Shown piece by piece: positions 34,301 through 43,893 of a stretch of DNA of 59,789 nucleotides (within the stretch, counting starts at the first letter, position 1; each line of letters opens with the position of its first letter). This DNA is from JBBIJR01 sp037445875. GTDB lineage: Bacteria > CLD3 > SB21. The notes under the pieces were generated by a model that was not told the DNA's origin, made no database searches, and saw nothing but the letters and a program-made list of their open reading frames with translations. Where the stretch lies: positions 1-59,789 of the forward strand of contig JBBIJR010000010.1 in NCBI GenBank assembly GCA_037445875.1. The letters are read 5' to 3'. Made by a program: the position numbers and the translations under genes.

Positions 34301-35863
34301 CTATTTCGCGAAATCGATGGCGCGATATTCTCGGGTCAGGGTGATCTTGATCTGTCCGATGTACTCGAGTTCTTTTTCGACCTTGTGCGTGATCTCGTCG
34401 GCGAGCTGCGTCATACGCTGGTCGTCCACGACCTGGGCGTCCACCAGAATGCGGACTTCACGCCCGGCTTGCACCGCATAGGCTTTGGACACCCCCTGGA
34501 ACGTAGTCACGAGGTCCTCCAGTCGGGTCAGGCGTTTGACGTAGCTCTCGAGGGATTCCCGCTGCGCGCCCGGACGCTGTTTGCTCAGCATGTTGGCGAC
34601 GCTGACGATGACCGAGATCGGATGCGCCACGAGGGGCGTCTCGTGGTGGTTGAGGATTGCCTGCTGCACGATCTGGTTCTCGCCGAACTTGCGTACGATC
34701 TCCGCACCGACGACGGCGTGGTGCTGGTCCGCGCGCTCCACGGCAAAGCCGATGTCGTGCAGAATGCCGGCGCGTTTGGCCAGTTGGACGTCGAAACCGA
34801 GTTCCGCGGCAAGATTACCGGCCAGGATCGCGGTCTCCACGCTGTGCTGCAGCAGGTTCTGGCCGTCGTGCAGGCGGTATTTCAATTTGCCGAGTAGTTT
34901 GACGATCTCGACGTGCGTGCCGTGCACCGAGGCCTCGAACAGGGCCTCCTCGCCGGTCAGCAGGATGGTTTCGTCGAGGTCGCGCCGGGCCTTTTCCACC
35001 ACATCCTCGATGCGGCCCGGATGGATGCGGCCGTCATTTACCAGCGATTCAAGGGCCAGGCGTGCCACCTCGCGCCGAAGGGGATCGAATCCGGAGATGA
35101 AAACGGTTTGCGGCGTATCGTCGATCATGACCTCGCAGCCGGTGATGGTTTCGAACGCGCGAATGTTACGGCCCTCGCGCCCGATGATCCGGCCCTTCAT
35201 TTCGTTGTTGGGCAGCTTGACCGTGGTGACGGTGGTCTCGATCGTGTGATCGATGGCCGATCGGTTCATGGCCTGCAGCAGTACACGACGCGCTTCCTCC
35301 CGCGCCGTTTGCTGAGCCTGTTCCTTGACCTGACGGACGTACTGCGAAGACTCCGCCCGGGCCTGCTCGAGGAGGTTGTTCATCAATACCTGCTTGGCCT
35401 CTTCGGCGGTCATGCGTGCGATCTGAATCAGTTTCTCGTTCTGGGATTGCATCAGGGAGTCCAGTTCGGCCGACTTGCGGGCGTTTTCGGCCACCTGGCT
35501 CTGCACAACCGCCTCTTTCTGGATGAGGTCCTTCTCCTTCCGCGTGACGAGGTCACCCTTCTGTTCGATCGCGCGTTCCTTCCGCAGCAGGTCGTCCTGT
35601 TGATTGCGCAGACGGACGCGGGTGGATTCCGTCTGGTCATCGAATTCCTGCCGTTTGCGATACCATTCGTCCGATACTTCGATCAGCTTTTCCTTCTTCA
35701 GGTTTTCGGCGTCAACCACGGCGCTGTCGCGGATTCGACGCGCTTCGTTGTCCGCTTCGCGGATGCGTTTGGCCACGGCTATACGTACGGCGTACAACTG
35801 CCCGAACAAGAAGGCGCCCACGATCAGCACGACACCGGCCAGAATGATAATGACCACTTCCAT
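34301..35863 (-). CDS. rny: Ribonuclease Y
   Basis: Membrane-anchored endoribonuclease that starts mRNA decay. 520 residues: an N-terminal membrane helix (VVIIILAGVVLIVGAFLF), a long coiled coil (about 25-200), a KH domain (about 215-275, MKGRIIGREGRNIRAFETITG) and an HD domain with the metal-binding LLQHSVETA and AGILHDIG. The segment after HD reads HDIGFAVE where most family members have HDIGKAxD, a small deviation. The C-terminal domain ends in REYRAIDFAK, close to the usual RNase Y ending. It follows zapA after a 117-nt gap that contains a terminator-like hairpin. Confidence 0.95.
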   Translation of the reverse strand: MEVVIIILAGVVLIVGAFLFGQLYAVRIAVAKRIREADNEARRIRDSAVVDAENLKKEKLIEVSDEWYRKRQEFDDQTESTRVRLRNQQDDLLRKERAIEQKGDLVTRKEKDLIQKEAVVQSQVAENARKSAELDSLMQSQNEKLIQIARMTAEEAKQVLMNNLLEQARAESSQYVRQVKEQAQQTAREEARRVLLQAMNRSAIDHTIETTVTTVKLPNNEMKGRIIGREGRNIRAFETITGCEVMIDDTPQTVFISGFDPLRREVARLALESLVNDGRIHPGRIEDVVEKARRDLDETILLTGEEALFEASVHGTHVEIVKLLGKLKYRLHDGQNLLQHSVETAILAGNLAAELGFDVQLAKRAGILHDIGFAVERADQHHAVVGAEIVRKFGENQIVQQAILNHHETPLVAHPISVIVSVANMLSKQRPGAQRESLESYVKRLTRLEDLVTTFQGVSKAYAVQAGREVRILVDAQVVDDQRMTQLADEITHKVEKELEYIGQIKITLTREYRAIDFAK

Positions 35864-35902
35864 AGGAATTCCCGGCTTTGCCTTTGGTTATGCTCTGAAA
35901 AT

Positions 35903-35951
35903 AAAAAACCCTGTATTCCTCACGCGCATGGGCCGCGTTGCGGTCACAGGG
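35903..35951 (-). terminator. Terminator-like hairpin between zapA and rny
   Basis: On the minus strand CCCTGT (35951-35946) pairs with ACAGGG (35914-35909) around a long, partly self-complementary loop, and TTTTTTAT follows. It may partly terminate after zapA, so rny may have its own promoter or receive read-through. Confidence 0.5.
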
Positions 35952-35980
35952 AACAGAGAGGGGCGTGAACTCGTCAGGCT

Positions 35981-36337
35981 TCAGGCCTGGGAGAACAGCG
36001 TGTATTCCGTCGGTTCAGGATCTTCGGCAGGCTGTTCGGGCGCGAGATCAGATGAATCTATATGGTTCTTGACCAACTCGATCAGTTTCAGGGCCTGGGA
36101 TTCATAGGATTCAAGTTGTCTTCGCTGATCTTCGCGCGTCCGGAAGTATTCGTCCGCCACATTGAGCGCCGCCAGAATCGCGACCTTGAGCGTGGATTTG
36201 ATCGAACCGCTCTGGTTGATCTCCCGCATTTTTCGATCGACAAACTCGGCAATCGCCCGGATGTGCTCCGGATCGGCGTCTCCCTTAATCACATACTCGG
36301 AACCGTAGATATGGACCTTGACGGTGTTCTTGTCCAC
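35981..36337 (-). CDS. zapA: Cell division protein ZapA
   Basis: Bundles FtsZ filaments at the division site. 118 residues: beta-hairpin start (VKVHIYGSEYVIKGDADPEHIRAIAEFVD), then the long helix that forms the tetrameric coiled coil (STLKVAILAALNVADEYFRTREDQRRQLES). A disordered acidic tail follows (APEQPAEDPEPTEY). Length and pattern are usual for the family. It lies between a coiled-coil gene and rny, the arrangement pheT - zapA - rny also seen in Bacteroidota relatives. Confidence 0.9.
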   Translation of the reverse strand: MDKNTVKVHIYGSEYVIKGDADPEHIRAIAEFVDRKMREINQSGSIKSTLKVAILAALNVADEYFRTREDQRRQLESYESQALKLIELVKNHIDSSDLAPEQPAEDPEPTEYTLFSQA

Positions 36338-36373
36338 TGTAACCGTGCGTCGATGCGCACTCGCTAACGTCTT

Positions 36374-36865
36374 CTAAGTTGACCGCATCATTTTTTCAAG
36401 TTGTTCCAGCTTGTCGAGCGCCGCCCGCACCTTCTGACGGATCTTCTCTCCGTTGGGCGATCGACCGGAGGCCGTCTCGTCGTCCGTCCGGCTCCGCTGC
36501 TGCAGGGCCGCCTTGAGCGCGTCGACCTGAAGCGTCAGCCGGGCGATCTGATCTTTCTGCCCGGCACTCAGCGCCTGCAGTTTCTGAAAAGCCTCTTCCC
36601 GCCCTTGCAACATTTCCTGAAGGCGAGCCGCGGCGAGTTCATGTTCGCGCAGGGCTTCCTCGGTCCGGCTCAATCGCTCGTCTTTCCCGGTGCGATGGTT
36701 CTCGATAAAACGGCGGTACTCATCGTTTTCCTTTTTCAACCGGTCCAACCGGCTCACGAGCGCGTGAAGCTGCTGCTCCAGCGTCTCCAACGAACCGTGG
36801 GTGATCAGGTCGATGGACGGAACCGCCGGGGTCTTTTTGCGAGCCTTTCTCGTTGCCGTTTTCAT
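36374..36865 (-). CDS. Coiled-coil protein between pheT and zapA
   Basis: 163 residues. A basic N-terminus (MKTATRKARKKTPAVP) is followed by an almost continuous coiled coil (about 25-160: LETLEQQLHALVSRLDRLKKENDEYRR, REHELAAARLQEMLQGREEAFQKLQAL). No enzymatic motif. It starts 8 nt after pheT, and its stop lies 36 nt before zapA, so it is in the operon. The position suggests a ZapB-like partner of ZapA in division, but the sequence does not show this directly. Confidence 0.65.
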   Translation of the reverse strand: MKTATRKARKKTPAVPSIDLITHGSLETLEQQLHALVSRLDRLKKENDEYRRFIENHRTGKDERLSRTEEALREHELAAARLQEMLQGREEAFQKLQALSAGQKDQIARLTLQVDALKAALQQRSRTDDETASGRSPNGEKIRQKVRAALDKLEQLEKMMRST

Positions 36866-36873
36866 GCTCCCGG

Positions 36874-39294
36874 TCAGGTCCGAAGGTGCGCTCCAAACAT
36901 ACTTCCCGCACCCTCCACCAACCTGCGAAGAGTTGAGTCCACTTCTGCTTCGGTCAACGTCCGCTCGGGCGCCTGGAAGTTCAACGAGAAGGCCAGACTC
37001 TTCTGCCCCTTCCCGACTTGATTGCCCTGGTACAGATCGAAAATCTCAACCGTTTCAAGGAACTCCCCGCCGTGCTCCCGCAGGAACTTCAGCAGCGACC
37101 CGGCCGGCACTTTTTCCTCCACAACGAAAGCGAGGTCCCGTTTCACGGATGGGAACCTGGAAACTGGCCTGGCCGTCATGGAAGAACCTGCCAACTCGAA
37201 TAGCGTCCGATGGTCGATCTCAAAGGCCCACACGGCCTCCTTCACATCGAACACACGAAGAACCGCTCTGCTCACCCTGCCAAAATGGCCAAGCCGACGA
37301 CTTGAGCCATCGGCCATCGGGGTAAGGATTTCCAAGGAGTTAGCGTCAAATGTTCCACGATCATGATAAGGAATAATATCAAGCTTGTCAACAGCGAACT
37401 TTCTGCAGAGGCCGAGAACGACCCTCTTGAGGTCAAAGAAATCAATACTTTCCGCCTTCAGGTCCCAGTTCGCCGGCCATCTCTGGCCTGACAAGCATCC
37501 CGCTATAACCTCCGTTTCGCTGGGCAGCAGCATCCCGCGATCGACGTATCGATAAGTGCGCCCTAGTTCCCAAACTCGGACGTCCTTGTTGTCGCGATTC
37601 AGATTGTCCCGCAATACGAGCAGCAGCGACGGCAGCAAGGAAACGCGCATCACGGACATGTCGTCGTTCAGCGGATTGATCAGACGGACAAATTGTTCCT
37701 CGGCATCGGGCAGCACGACCGTCTGATACTTCGGGTGGACCATGGAATTCGTGGTCACCTCGTACAGACCCATCTCCTGGAAGGCTGAGCGCACCATCCG
37801 ACCGAACATCTCTTCTCTGTTTTCCGGCTGATCGTAGGAGACGACCGCGGACCGGCTCGACGGGAGGCGGTTGTAACCGTAGATGCGTGCCACCTCTTCG
37901 ATAAGGTCCACCTCGATGGTGAGGTCCGGACGATGCGTGGGGGGCACAACTTCGATCGCCTCGAGCGATCGGTCTGTGACTCGGCATCCGAGCTTTTCCA
38001 GAATGGACGACACGGTCTCCGTTGGAATATCCTGAGCAAGGAGCCTCGTTACGGCGGAGGAGCGAAGTCGGATGGCCGGAGGGGTTCTGCGGGAGGAGCG
38101 GCATTCGGCGATGCCACGGGCCACTTGTCCGCCGGCCAGGTCCCGCATCAGCTCGGCGGCGCGATCAAGCGCATAGATCGTCCGGGCGGGATCGACGCCG
38201 CGGCCGAATCGCATGCAAGCGTCGCTGGTGATTCCGAGGGCTCGCGCGGACTGCCGGATACGGAGCGGATCGAAGTACGCCGATTCCAGCAGGATGTTCT
38301 TCGTCGTGTCCGAGACCTCCGAATTCTTGCCGCCCATGATCCCACCCAGTGCAACGGGCCTCTCGGCGTCGCAGATCAGAACCACGCGGTCATCGAGTCG
38401 GTGCGTCCTGCCGTCCAGTGTGGTAAAGGTCTCGCCCGTGCGCGAACGTCTCACCACGATGGAATGGCCCGCGATGCGGTCGTAGTCGAACGCATGCAGC
38501 GGCTGACCGCACTCAAGCATGGCGAAATGGGTGATGTCGACGATGTTGTTGATCGATCGAAGGCCGGACGCTTCGAGTCGCCGCACGAGCCAGTCCGGCG
38601 ACGGGCCGACAGCCACGCCGAGAATCACGCGAGCCGCGTAGTGCGGACACCCTTCGGAGTCCTCGACCGTCACACGGACCGCGCCTTGAACGTCCGGTCC
38701 GGCTTCCTGTGCGTTCACAGCGGGCAGCCGCGCCTCGGTGTTCTCCACGACGGCCACTTCACGCGCCACGCCGATGTAGCTCAGGCAGTCGGGACGATTG
38801 GAAGTCACGTCGATATCGAGGATCGCCTCGCCCATGTTAAGATACTCACCGAAGCGCTGGCCCGGCCGGTACTCTCGACCCGAATCGAGTTCCCAGATAC
38901 CCGGGGATTTGCCCTCTTCGAATCCGAGCTCGCTCTTCGAACAGATCATACCGGAGGATTCTTCTCCGCGGATCCTTGCTTTCTTGATTTCGAGGCCGCC
39001 GGGCAGACGCGTGCCCACCATGGCGACGGGTACCCATTGTCCCGCCTGCACGTTGGGAGCGCCGCAGACGATCCCCAGCACTTCCGAGCCGACGTCCACC
39101 CGGGTCAGCGAGAGTTTGTCGGCGTTCGGATGCTTTTCTACCTGCAGCACCTTGCCAATGACAATGCCCGGCAGGGGGTCATCCACCAGTACGCTTTCAA
39201 CGGCCAGGCCGTTCATCGTCAGCACGCCCGCAAGGTCCTGCGGTAACCGATGAATTTCCACGTAGTCCCGAAGCCATGAGAGAGCAATCTTCAT
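36874..39294 (-). CDS. pheT: Phenylalanyl-tRNA synthetase beta subunit
   Basis: Charges tRNA-Phe together with PheS. 806 residues from the ATG preceded by GGAGATC. It has the EMAP-like tRNA-binding domain (GKVLQVEKHPNADKLSLTRVDVG, about 47-70), the B3/B4 editing domain (about 200-370; RSINNIVDITHFAMLECGQPLHAFD), B5 (about 400-470), the core domain (RMVRSAFQEMGLYEV), and a C-terminal FDX-ACB domain ending at LVEGAGSMFGAHLR. Length is normal. pheS is not beside it; a class I SAM methyltransferase gene lies upstream on the same strand (60-nt gap). Confidence 0.95.
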   Translation of the reverse strand: MKIALSWLRDYVEIHRLPQDLAGVLTMNGLAVESVLVDDPLPGIVIGKVLQVEKHPNADKLSLTRVDVGSEVLGIVCGAPNVQAGQWVPVAMVGTRLPGGLEIKKARIRGEESSGMICSKSELGFEEGKSPGIWELDSGREYRPGQRFGEYLNMGEAILDIDVTSNRPDCLSYIGVAREVAVVENTEARLPAVNAQEAGPDVQGAVRVTVEDSEGCPHYAARVILGVAVGPSPDWLVRRLEASGLRSINNIVDITHFAMLECGQPLHAFDYDRIAGHSIVVRRSRTGETFTTLDGRTHRLDDRVVLICDAERPVALGGIMGGKNSEVSDTTKNILLESAYFDPLRIRQSARALGITSDACMRFGRGVDPARTIYALDRAAELMRDLAGGQVARGIAECRSSRRTPPAIRLRSSAVTRLLAQDIPTETVSSILEKLGCRVTDRSLEAIEVVPPTHRPDLTIEVDLIEEVARIYGYNRLPSSRSAVVSYDQPENREEMFGRMVRSAFQEMGLYEVTTNSMVHPKYQTVVLPDAEEQFVRLINPLNDDMSVMRVSLLPSLLLVLRDNLNRDNKDVRVWELGRTYRYVDRGMLLPSETEVIAGCLSGQRWPANWDLKAESIDFFDLKRVVLGLCRKFAVDKLDIIPYHDRGTFDANSLEILTPMADGSSRRLGHFGRVSRAVLRVFDVKEAVWAFEIDHRTLFELAGSSMTARPVSRFPSVKRDLAFVVEEKVPAGSLLKFLREHGGEFLETVEIFDLYQGNQVGKGQKSLAFSLNFQAPERTLTEAEVDSTLRRLVEGAGSMFGAHLRT

Positions 39295-39354
39295 ACGATC
39301 TCCGTCAGCGGTCAACCCTTTCGGCGGAAAACATAGCTATATTTGGCCAGAATT

Positions 39355-40110
39355 TCAATTACCCTTTCTCACCGCGTGAACGACGAATTCCTTCGATTGC
39401 GCGTCAAGGGGACGGCGGTCGAAATCTCCGTATTCTTCGCGGATGGCGAGACCGCACCGCGCGAGCAGGTGTTCGATCTCGTAGCGGTAGAAGTACCTCA
39501 TCGGGAACGTCCAGGAACCGTCGTGCATGCGCCCGTCCTCCTCCCATTCATAATGCATCGTGACCTCGTTGATCTGCCGGTGCGGTTTCGGCACAACGGA
39601 GGTCGTGCGTTTTAGCGAAAGGCCGGGCCTCCATTCGCCTTCGAAGTCGACGGTCGGCGGCATTCCCCGGCTGACCAGAACGTGATCGGGCACGAAGAGA
39701 TCGAAAAGCAATTCTCCGTCCGGTGCAAGGTGGTCGCGCACCTGCTGAAACGCCGTCAACTGGTCGTCGACGTCGGTCAGATGGGAGAAAACGCGAAACG
39801 GCGCCACGATCAGCCGGAAGGTCCGGTCCAGGGCCAGGCGCCGGACGTCCTGCACCCCGACCCGGTGGCGGTCGCTTTCCTCGAGCCGATTCTTCAGGAC
39901 ATCGATCATCGTCGCACTGATATCGATACCGTATCCATCGACACCGTTGCGGAGCATGTCGACCAGCAGTCGCCCCGTTCCGACGCCGACCTCCAGAACA
40001 GGGCCTTCGGCCACCTGCGCCGCGTGGAGATAATAGTCGTGGTCCACGCCCGTCCGCAGTGAGCCATAGATGACATCGTAAAATCGCGCCACGAAATCGG
40101 GATACTCCAT
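39355..40110 (-). CDS. Class I SAM-dependent methyltransferase
   Basis: 251 residues. The motif I glycine loop is VLEVGVGTGRLLVDML and motif II is GIDISATMIDVL, giving a Rossmann-fold SAM site. The middle has RLIVAPFRVFSHLTDVDDQLTAF and the C-terminal part is beta-rich (INEVTMHYEWEEDGR, WTFPMRYFYRYEIEHLLARCGL). Substrate cannot be told. First gene of the run leading into pheT, divergent from the DUF5686-like gene. Confidence 0.85.
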   Translation of the reverse strand: MEYPDFVARFYDVIYGSLRTGVDHDYYLHAAQVAEGPVLEVGVGTGRLLVDMLRNGVDGYGIDISATMIDVLKNRLEESDRHRVGVQDVRRLALDRTFRLIVAPFRVFSHLTDVDDQLTAFQQVRDHLAPDGELLFDLFVPDHVLVSRGMPPTVDFEGEWRPGLSLKRTTSVVPKPHRQINEVTMHYEWEEDGRMHDGSWTFPMRYFYRYEIEHLLARCGLAIREEYGDFDRRPLDAQSKEFVVHAVRKGN

Positions 40111-40140
40111 CGTGCCCTCGCTGCCCGTCGGGGTTTACCG

Positions 40141-40169
40141 TTGACTAAACAAAGTTATTCAACTACATT
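40141..40169 (+). promoter_or_regulatory. Promoter for the DUF5686-like gene
   Basis: TTGACT (40141-40146), a 17-nt spacer and TACATT (40164-40169, followed by G), between divergent genes. The second box suits both sigma-70 and the Bacteroidota TAnnTTTG pattern. It supports the start at 40195 rather than upstream codons. Confidence 0.5.
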
Positions 40170-40194
40170 GCATAGCGCAACACGAAACCAACCG

Positions 40195-42324
40195 ATGCGT
40201 TGCATGTTGTCCTGCCTACGGCGCAGCCTTTTCACCGTTGTCATCGGGTTTTCCGGGTTGTACGGCCAATCGATGGACTCTCTTGGCGTCGACCGGTTGA
40301 TGGACTTGGTACAACAGCGATACCGCGAGCGCCGCGCGGCGGTCCGCTCCTTCAAGCTGCAAGTTTACAGCAAGGCCCTGCTCGAAAAATACGAATCGGG
40401 ATTCTATCGTCCGAAGTCCCTGCTGCTCCGGCACCTCGACGTGTACTGGAAGAACCCCGATGAACGACGCACCGTCGAGACGGCCCGGCGGTACCTTCAT
40501 GATTTTACCATGGTCGAGCAATCGAGTGCCGCCTTTCTCTATCTGGACATGCCGGAGTACGACATTCCGGACGATTGGAGTTCGCCGGTCGGCTTCCACC
40601 TTTGTTCCTTCGCATCGCCCCTAGCGCCGGACGCGTCCTCCTACTACGTTTTCGAACGAATCGAAACCTCTCTGGCCGACGGTTTTCCCGTGGTTCAAAT
40701 TCGGGTGACCCCGCGGCATACCTCCGTGCCCGCGGTCGAGGGAGAAATCTTGATCGACACGCAAACAATGGACGTCCGGTCGATGGATCTGCGCTTCACG
40801 GACGCCACGAAACACTACCCCTTCGCCAAACACCTCGGCGCGCGTGTGAGCTTCCTGGACGGCGAGCAGTATCCCTTGCCGTCGGCAGCGGAGTGGGAAT
40901 TCGAAGTCGATTTCCCATGGTACGGCCGCATGCGGTATGCCGTTCGTTTGTTCGTATACGGATCGGATTCCCGGCCCACATTCCCGCCGGGGCTGTTCTC
41001 CGGGGATCTTCGCACCCGGACCGCCGAGGCGCCGTACCGGGACGAGCAGTTTTGGAAGAACCACGAAGCCCTCCCGTTGGACGCAACCGAACGGAGCGCA
41101 TTCGAGCGCCTTGCCCGATTGCCCCACAATCGTTCGGCCCTCGAGCCGGACATCGAAGCGTTCCGCAACCGTCAAAACGGCACCGATATTGATCTGGGAT
41201 TCGGCGTCCTGCCGGACGTGCGGTACAATCGGGTGGAAGGCGTTTTCCTCGGTGCCGAGGTCGAATTCAAGGAACTGGCCGTTCGGAATGCAATCCGGGA
41301 TCTAACGCTGAAGACAAAATACGGGTACGGGTTGGAGGACAAACGTTCCAAGTATTGGTTAGAGGCTTCCAAGTTTGTCGGCGGCCGCCGTCTCAGCGTG
41401 GGGGGGCGTTACTACCGCGCACTGGACCGCGTCGAGTCGCAACTCGCAGGGAGTGTGCTGGTCAACAGTCTGACCGCGCTGGCATACCGTTACGATCAAT
41501 TTCACTATTACTACATCCGGGGCTATGAATGCTTTCTTTCCTTCTATCCGCGGTACAACCTGTCCTTTACGGGAACCTTCATCGACCGGAGCGACCGGAG
41601 CGCCGAGCGGAACACGACCTATGCCATTTTCAAGGGCATCTTCGATCCGGAACCTGTGCTGCCCATCAACGACGGCCGTCTCAGGGGACTGATGGTGACC
41701 GGTCGTTACAAGATGGGCCACGGCCGCGGTATCCGTTCCCGAGAATCGTATTACCTGCTGACCGCTCAAGTCCTGCATACCAACAACGACTGGCTCCGCT
41801 CGGACTTTGATTTCTCACGACTTCATTCGACGCTCCGGTTTCACTGGCCCACGACAAAGCGAGGCTCGCTGGACGGGACGACGTACATAGGGTACGCGAC
41901 CGGGCGCGTTCCGCGGCAGTATCTGTTCGACCTGTATGGCGGTACCACACCGTATGTGCTGCGAACGTTAAGTTTGCTCGAGGCCAACAACTCCCACATC
42001 CAGGGTAATTACTTGGCCGCCCTGACCGTCGAGCAGAACTTCGGGGGCGCTATACTTGAGCGAACAGGACTGCCCTGGCTTCGCCGAGGGGAAATCGACC
42101 TGATCCCCTCTTTGAGCATCGGTTACGCCGACGCCTCCGCGAGGACCAAGGCCGGGCTTTCCTATCCCATTCGCACGGTCAAGGAGCCCATACTCGAAGC
42201 GGCCATCGGTGTCGGCGACATCTACCGCTACTTCCGCCTCGATTTTGCATGGCGGCTCAACCACGGCAACATCGGCAAACAGCACTTCGCCGTTACGCTG
42301 ATGACTCTTCTCCAGGATTACTAG
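40195..42324 (+). CDS. DUF5686-like outer-membrane protein lacking the regulatory domain
   Basis: 709 residues from the ATG after the promoter. A signal peptide (MRCMLSCLRRSLFTVVIGFS, ending LYGQ) precedes a region with helices and beta strands (about 30-290), then LPDVRYNRVEGVFLGAEVEF, the same Y-N-R-V-E-G pattern as in the protein at 18075, and a C-terminal barrel (GYATGRVPRQYLFDLYGGTTPY to the end). It has no carboxypeptidase-regulatory N-terminal domain. Function unknown, probably outer membrane. A hairpin terminator at 42331 follows. Confidence 0.8.
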   Translation: MRCMLSCLRRSLFTVVIGFSGLYGQSMDSLGVDRLMDLVQQRYRERRAAVRSFKLQVYSKALLEKYESGFYRPKSLLLRHLDVYWKNPDERRTVETARRYLHDFTMVEQSSAAFLYLDMPEYDIPDDWSSPVGFHLCSFASPLAPDASSYYVFERIETSLADGFPVVQIRVTPRHTSVPAVEGEILIDTQTMDVRSMDLRFTDATKHYPFAKHLGARVSFLDGEQYPLPSAAEWEFEVDFPWYGRMRYAVRLFVYGSDSRPTFPPGLFSGDLRTRTAEAPYRDEQFWKNHEALPLDATERSAFERLARLPHNRSALEPDIEAFRNRQNGTDIDLGFGVLPDVRYNRVEGVFLGAEVEFKELAVRNAIRDLTLKTKYGYGLEDKRSKYWLEASKFVGGRRLSVGGRYYRALDRVESQLAGSVLVNSLTALAYRYDQFHYYYIRGYECFLSFYPRYNLSFTGTFIDRSDRSAERNTTYAIFKGIFDPEPVLPINDGRLRGLMVTGRYKMGHGRGIRSRESYYLLTAQVLHTNNDWLRSDFDFSRLHSTLRFHWPTTKRGSLDGTTYIGYATGRVPRQYLFDLYGGTTPYVLRTLSLLEANNSHIQGNYLAALTVEQNFGGAILERTGLPWLRRGEIDLIPSLSIGYADASARTKAGLSYPIRTVKEPILEAAIGVGDIYRYFRLDFAWRLNHGNIGKQHFAVTLMTLLQDY

Positions 42325-42330
42325 GAAGGG

Positions 42331-42348
42331 ACCAGCAGAGCTGGTTTT
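42331..42348 (+). terminator. Intrinsic terminator after the DUF5686-like gene
   Basis: ACCAGC-AGA-GCTGGT (42331-42345) with four Ts following. The stem is only 6 bp, so the terminator is likely weak. Confidence 0.55.
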
Positions 42349-42444
42349 CTGCTTCCCATTAAGCGGCCGGCTTGTTATCTTAGAGCCCCGGTCGAGACGA
42401 TGGCCGATCGTTCATCATACCCAGAACTCAACGAGGAGGTTTCT

Positions 42445-43248
42445 ATGGAAAAACGAATAGCTGGCCAGAAGGCCCTGGTCACGGGTGCCAATTCCGGGAT
42501 CGGTGCGGCGATCGCCCGGCGATTGGCCGCGGAAGGCGCCGACGTAGTGATCAACTGGCTCTTCAACGAAGACGCCACGAAAGAGGTCGTCCATTCGATC
42601 AACAAGGCCGGAGGAGGCAAGGCCCTCGCGATCAAGGCCGACGTTTCCAACGAGGACCAGGTCGAGGCGATGTTCAAGCAGATGTTCAAGGAATGGGGCA
42701 CGATCGATATTCTGGTGAATAATGCAGGCATTGAGATACACAATCTCCTGGAGAACGTAACAAAGGCGGAATGGGACAAGGTGATCGGCGTCAATCTCAC
42801 CGGTAATTTCCTCTGCTCCCGCGCGGCGGTCCGCCAGTTCCTGAAAAACGAAAACCGTCCTTTGTCGCGTTCGCGGGGAAAGATTGTCAATATCTCTTCG
42901 GTCCATCAGGTCATCATGTGGGCGGGCTTTTCCTCGTACTGCGCAACCAAGGCCGGCATCAACCTTTTCGCCCAGTCGGTGGCGCAGGAGTACGCCGAAA
43001 AGAAGATCCGCATCAACAGCGTAGCGCCCGGCGCCATCAAGACTCCGATCAACCAGAACGTGTGGAGCGATCCGAAAGGCATGGCCGACCTGATGACCAA
43101 GATGCCGTACGGACGCATCGGTGAGGTAGAGGACGTTGCGGCGGCTGTGGCGTTTCTCGCGAGTGACGAGGCCGACTACATCACGGGAACGACGCTCTTC
43201 GTCGACGGCGGCATGTGCCTTTATCCGGAATTCCGCTTCGGCGGTTGA
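42445..43248 (+). CDS. Short-chain dehydrogenase/reductase (glucose 1-dehydrogenase-like)
   Basis: NAD(P)-dependent oxidoreductase of 267 residues with a GAGGAGG site just upstream. Cofactor motif TGANSGIG (13-20), NNAG (92-95), the catalytic Ser151 or Ser152, Tyr165 and Lys169 (YCATK) are in place, and PGAIKTPIN closes the substrate lid. The ending (GTTLFVDGGMCLYPEFRFGG) is typical of classical SDRs of the glucose 1-dehydrogenase branch. It lies 18 nt before the next gene and is probably co-transcribed with it. Natural substrate unknown. Confidence 0.9.
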   Translation: MEKRIAGQKALVTGANSGIGAAIARRLAAEGADVVINWLFNEDATKEVVHSINKAGGGKALAIKADVSNEDQVEAMFKQMFKEWGTIDILVNNAGIEIHNLLENVTKAEWDKVIGVNLTGNFLCSRAAVRQFLKNENRPLSRSRGKIVNISSVHQVIMWAGFSSYCATKAGINLFAQSVAQEYAEKKIRINSVAPGAIKTPINQNVWSDPKGMADLMTKMPYGRIGEVEDVAAAVAFLASDEADYITGTTLFVDGGMCLYPEFRFGG

Positions 43249-43266
43249 ACCGGCCGTTGTCTCGAC

Positions 43267-43887
43267 ATGGCTAACCGGGCATCCGATACACCGGGGAACA
43301 AGTCTGCCGGCTCATCCGCCGGACGCGAGGAACACATCCCCGGGAATAAATACGAAGAGGACCTCGGCGCCTATCTTCATTTCCGGATCGAAGAAAGGGA
43401 GAGCCCCGAGCATGCATTCGAAAAGCGGGTGGTTCCCGAGCGGATCCGGCATCGCCGCCTCTGGAGAAGGTTTCACGTCCAGCGAAAGATCCTGGTTTCC
43501 AAGACGGCCTCGTTCTTCAGCGACACACGCAGAATGGTGGTCGTGTGGGCTTTGCTCCTCGGTTTGGTAGCGCTCAGTTTTCTCCTCGAATGGGATAAGC
43601 AGGTCATCGGCGGCCTGGTGCTCGTGGTCGGCATCGTGTCGAGTGCGTTTGCGTGGATGGGTGCCGCCGTCCTGAGCGGCATCGCCGTCGTCCCGTTTGT
43701 CGGTCCGGCTCTGGCCAGCATTCTCAGTTCGTCCGTGCTGTGGATCATCAACGGCCTCGGCTATTTCGTTTCCGTTATCGCCATTCGGGCCGGCCACGGC
43801 AAGACGGTACTCAACTATCGCCTGCTGGTGATCGTCTTTCTGACGGGAATGGTGGTGGGCTACGTGGTGGCGAGAATGCTGGACTGA
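43267..43887 (+). CDS. Hypothetical membrane protein with three transmembrane helices
   Basis: 206 residues. The N-terminal 85 residues are charged, rich in Arg and Glu and probably cytosolic. Three to four hydrophobic segments follow (MVVVWALLLGLVALSFLL, IGGLVLVVGIVSSAFAWMGAAVL, WIINGLGYFVSVIAIR, LVIVFLTGMVVGYVVA). No family recognised. It follows the SDR gene at 18 nt and ends 6 nt before the convergent vapC toxin gene. Confidence 0.6.
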   Translation: MANRASDTPGNKSAGSSAGREEHIPGNKYEEDLGAYLHFRIEERESPEHAFEKRVVPERIRHRRLWRRFHVQRKILVSKTASFFSDTRRMVVVWALLLGLVALSFLLEWDKQVIGGLVLVVGIVSSAFAWMGAAVLSGIAVVPFVGPALASILSSSVLWIINGLGYFVSVIAIRAGHGKTVLNYRLLVIVFLTGMVVGYVVARMLD

Positions 43888-43893
43888 GGCGCA

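Noticed and set aside
35864..35980. 6S RNA between zapA and rny
   Set aside because: The gap is only 117 nt and is explained by a terminator-like hairpin; no 6S bulge pattern is seen.
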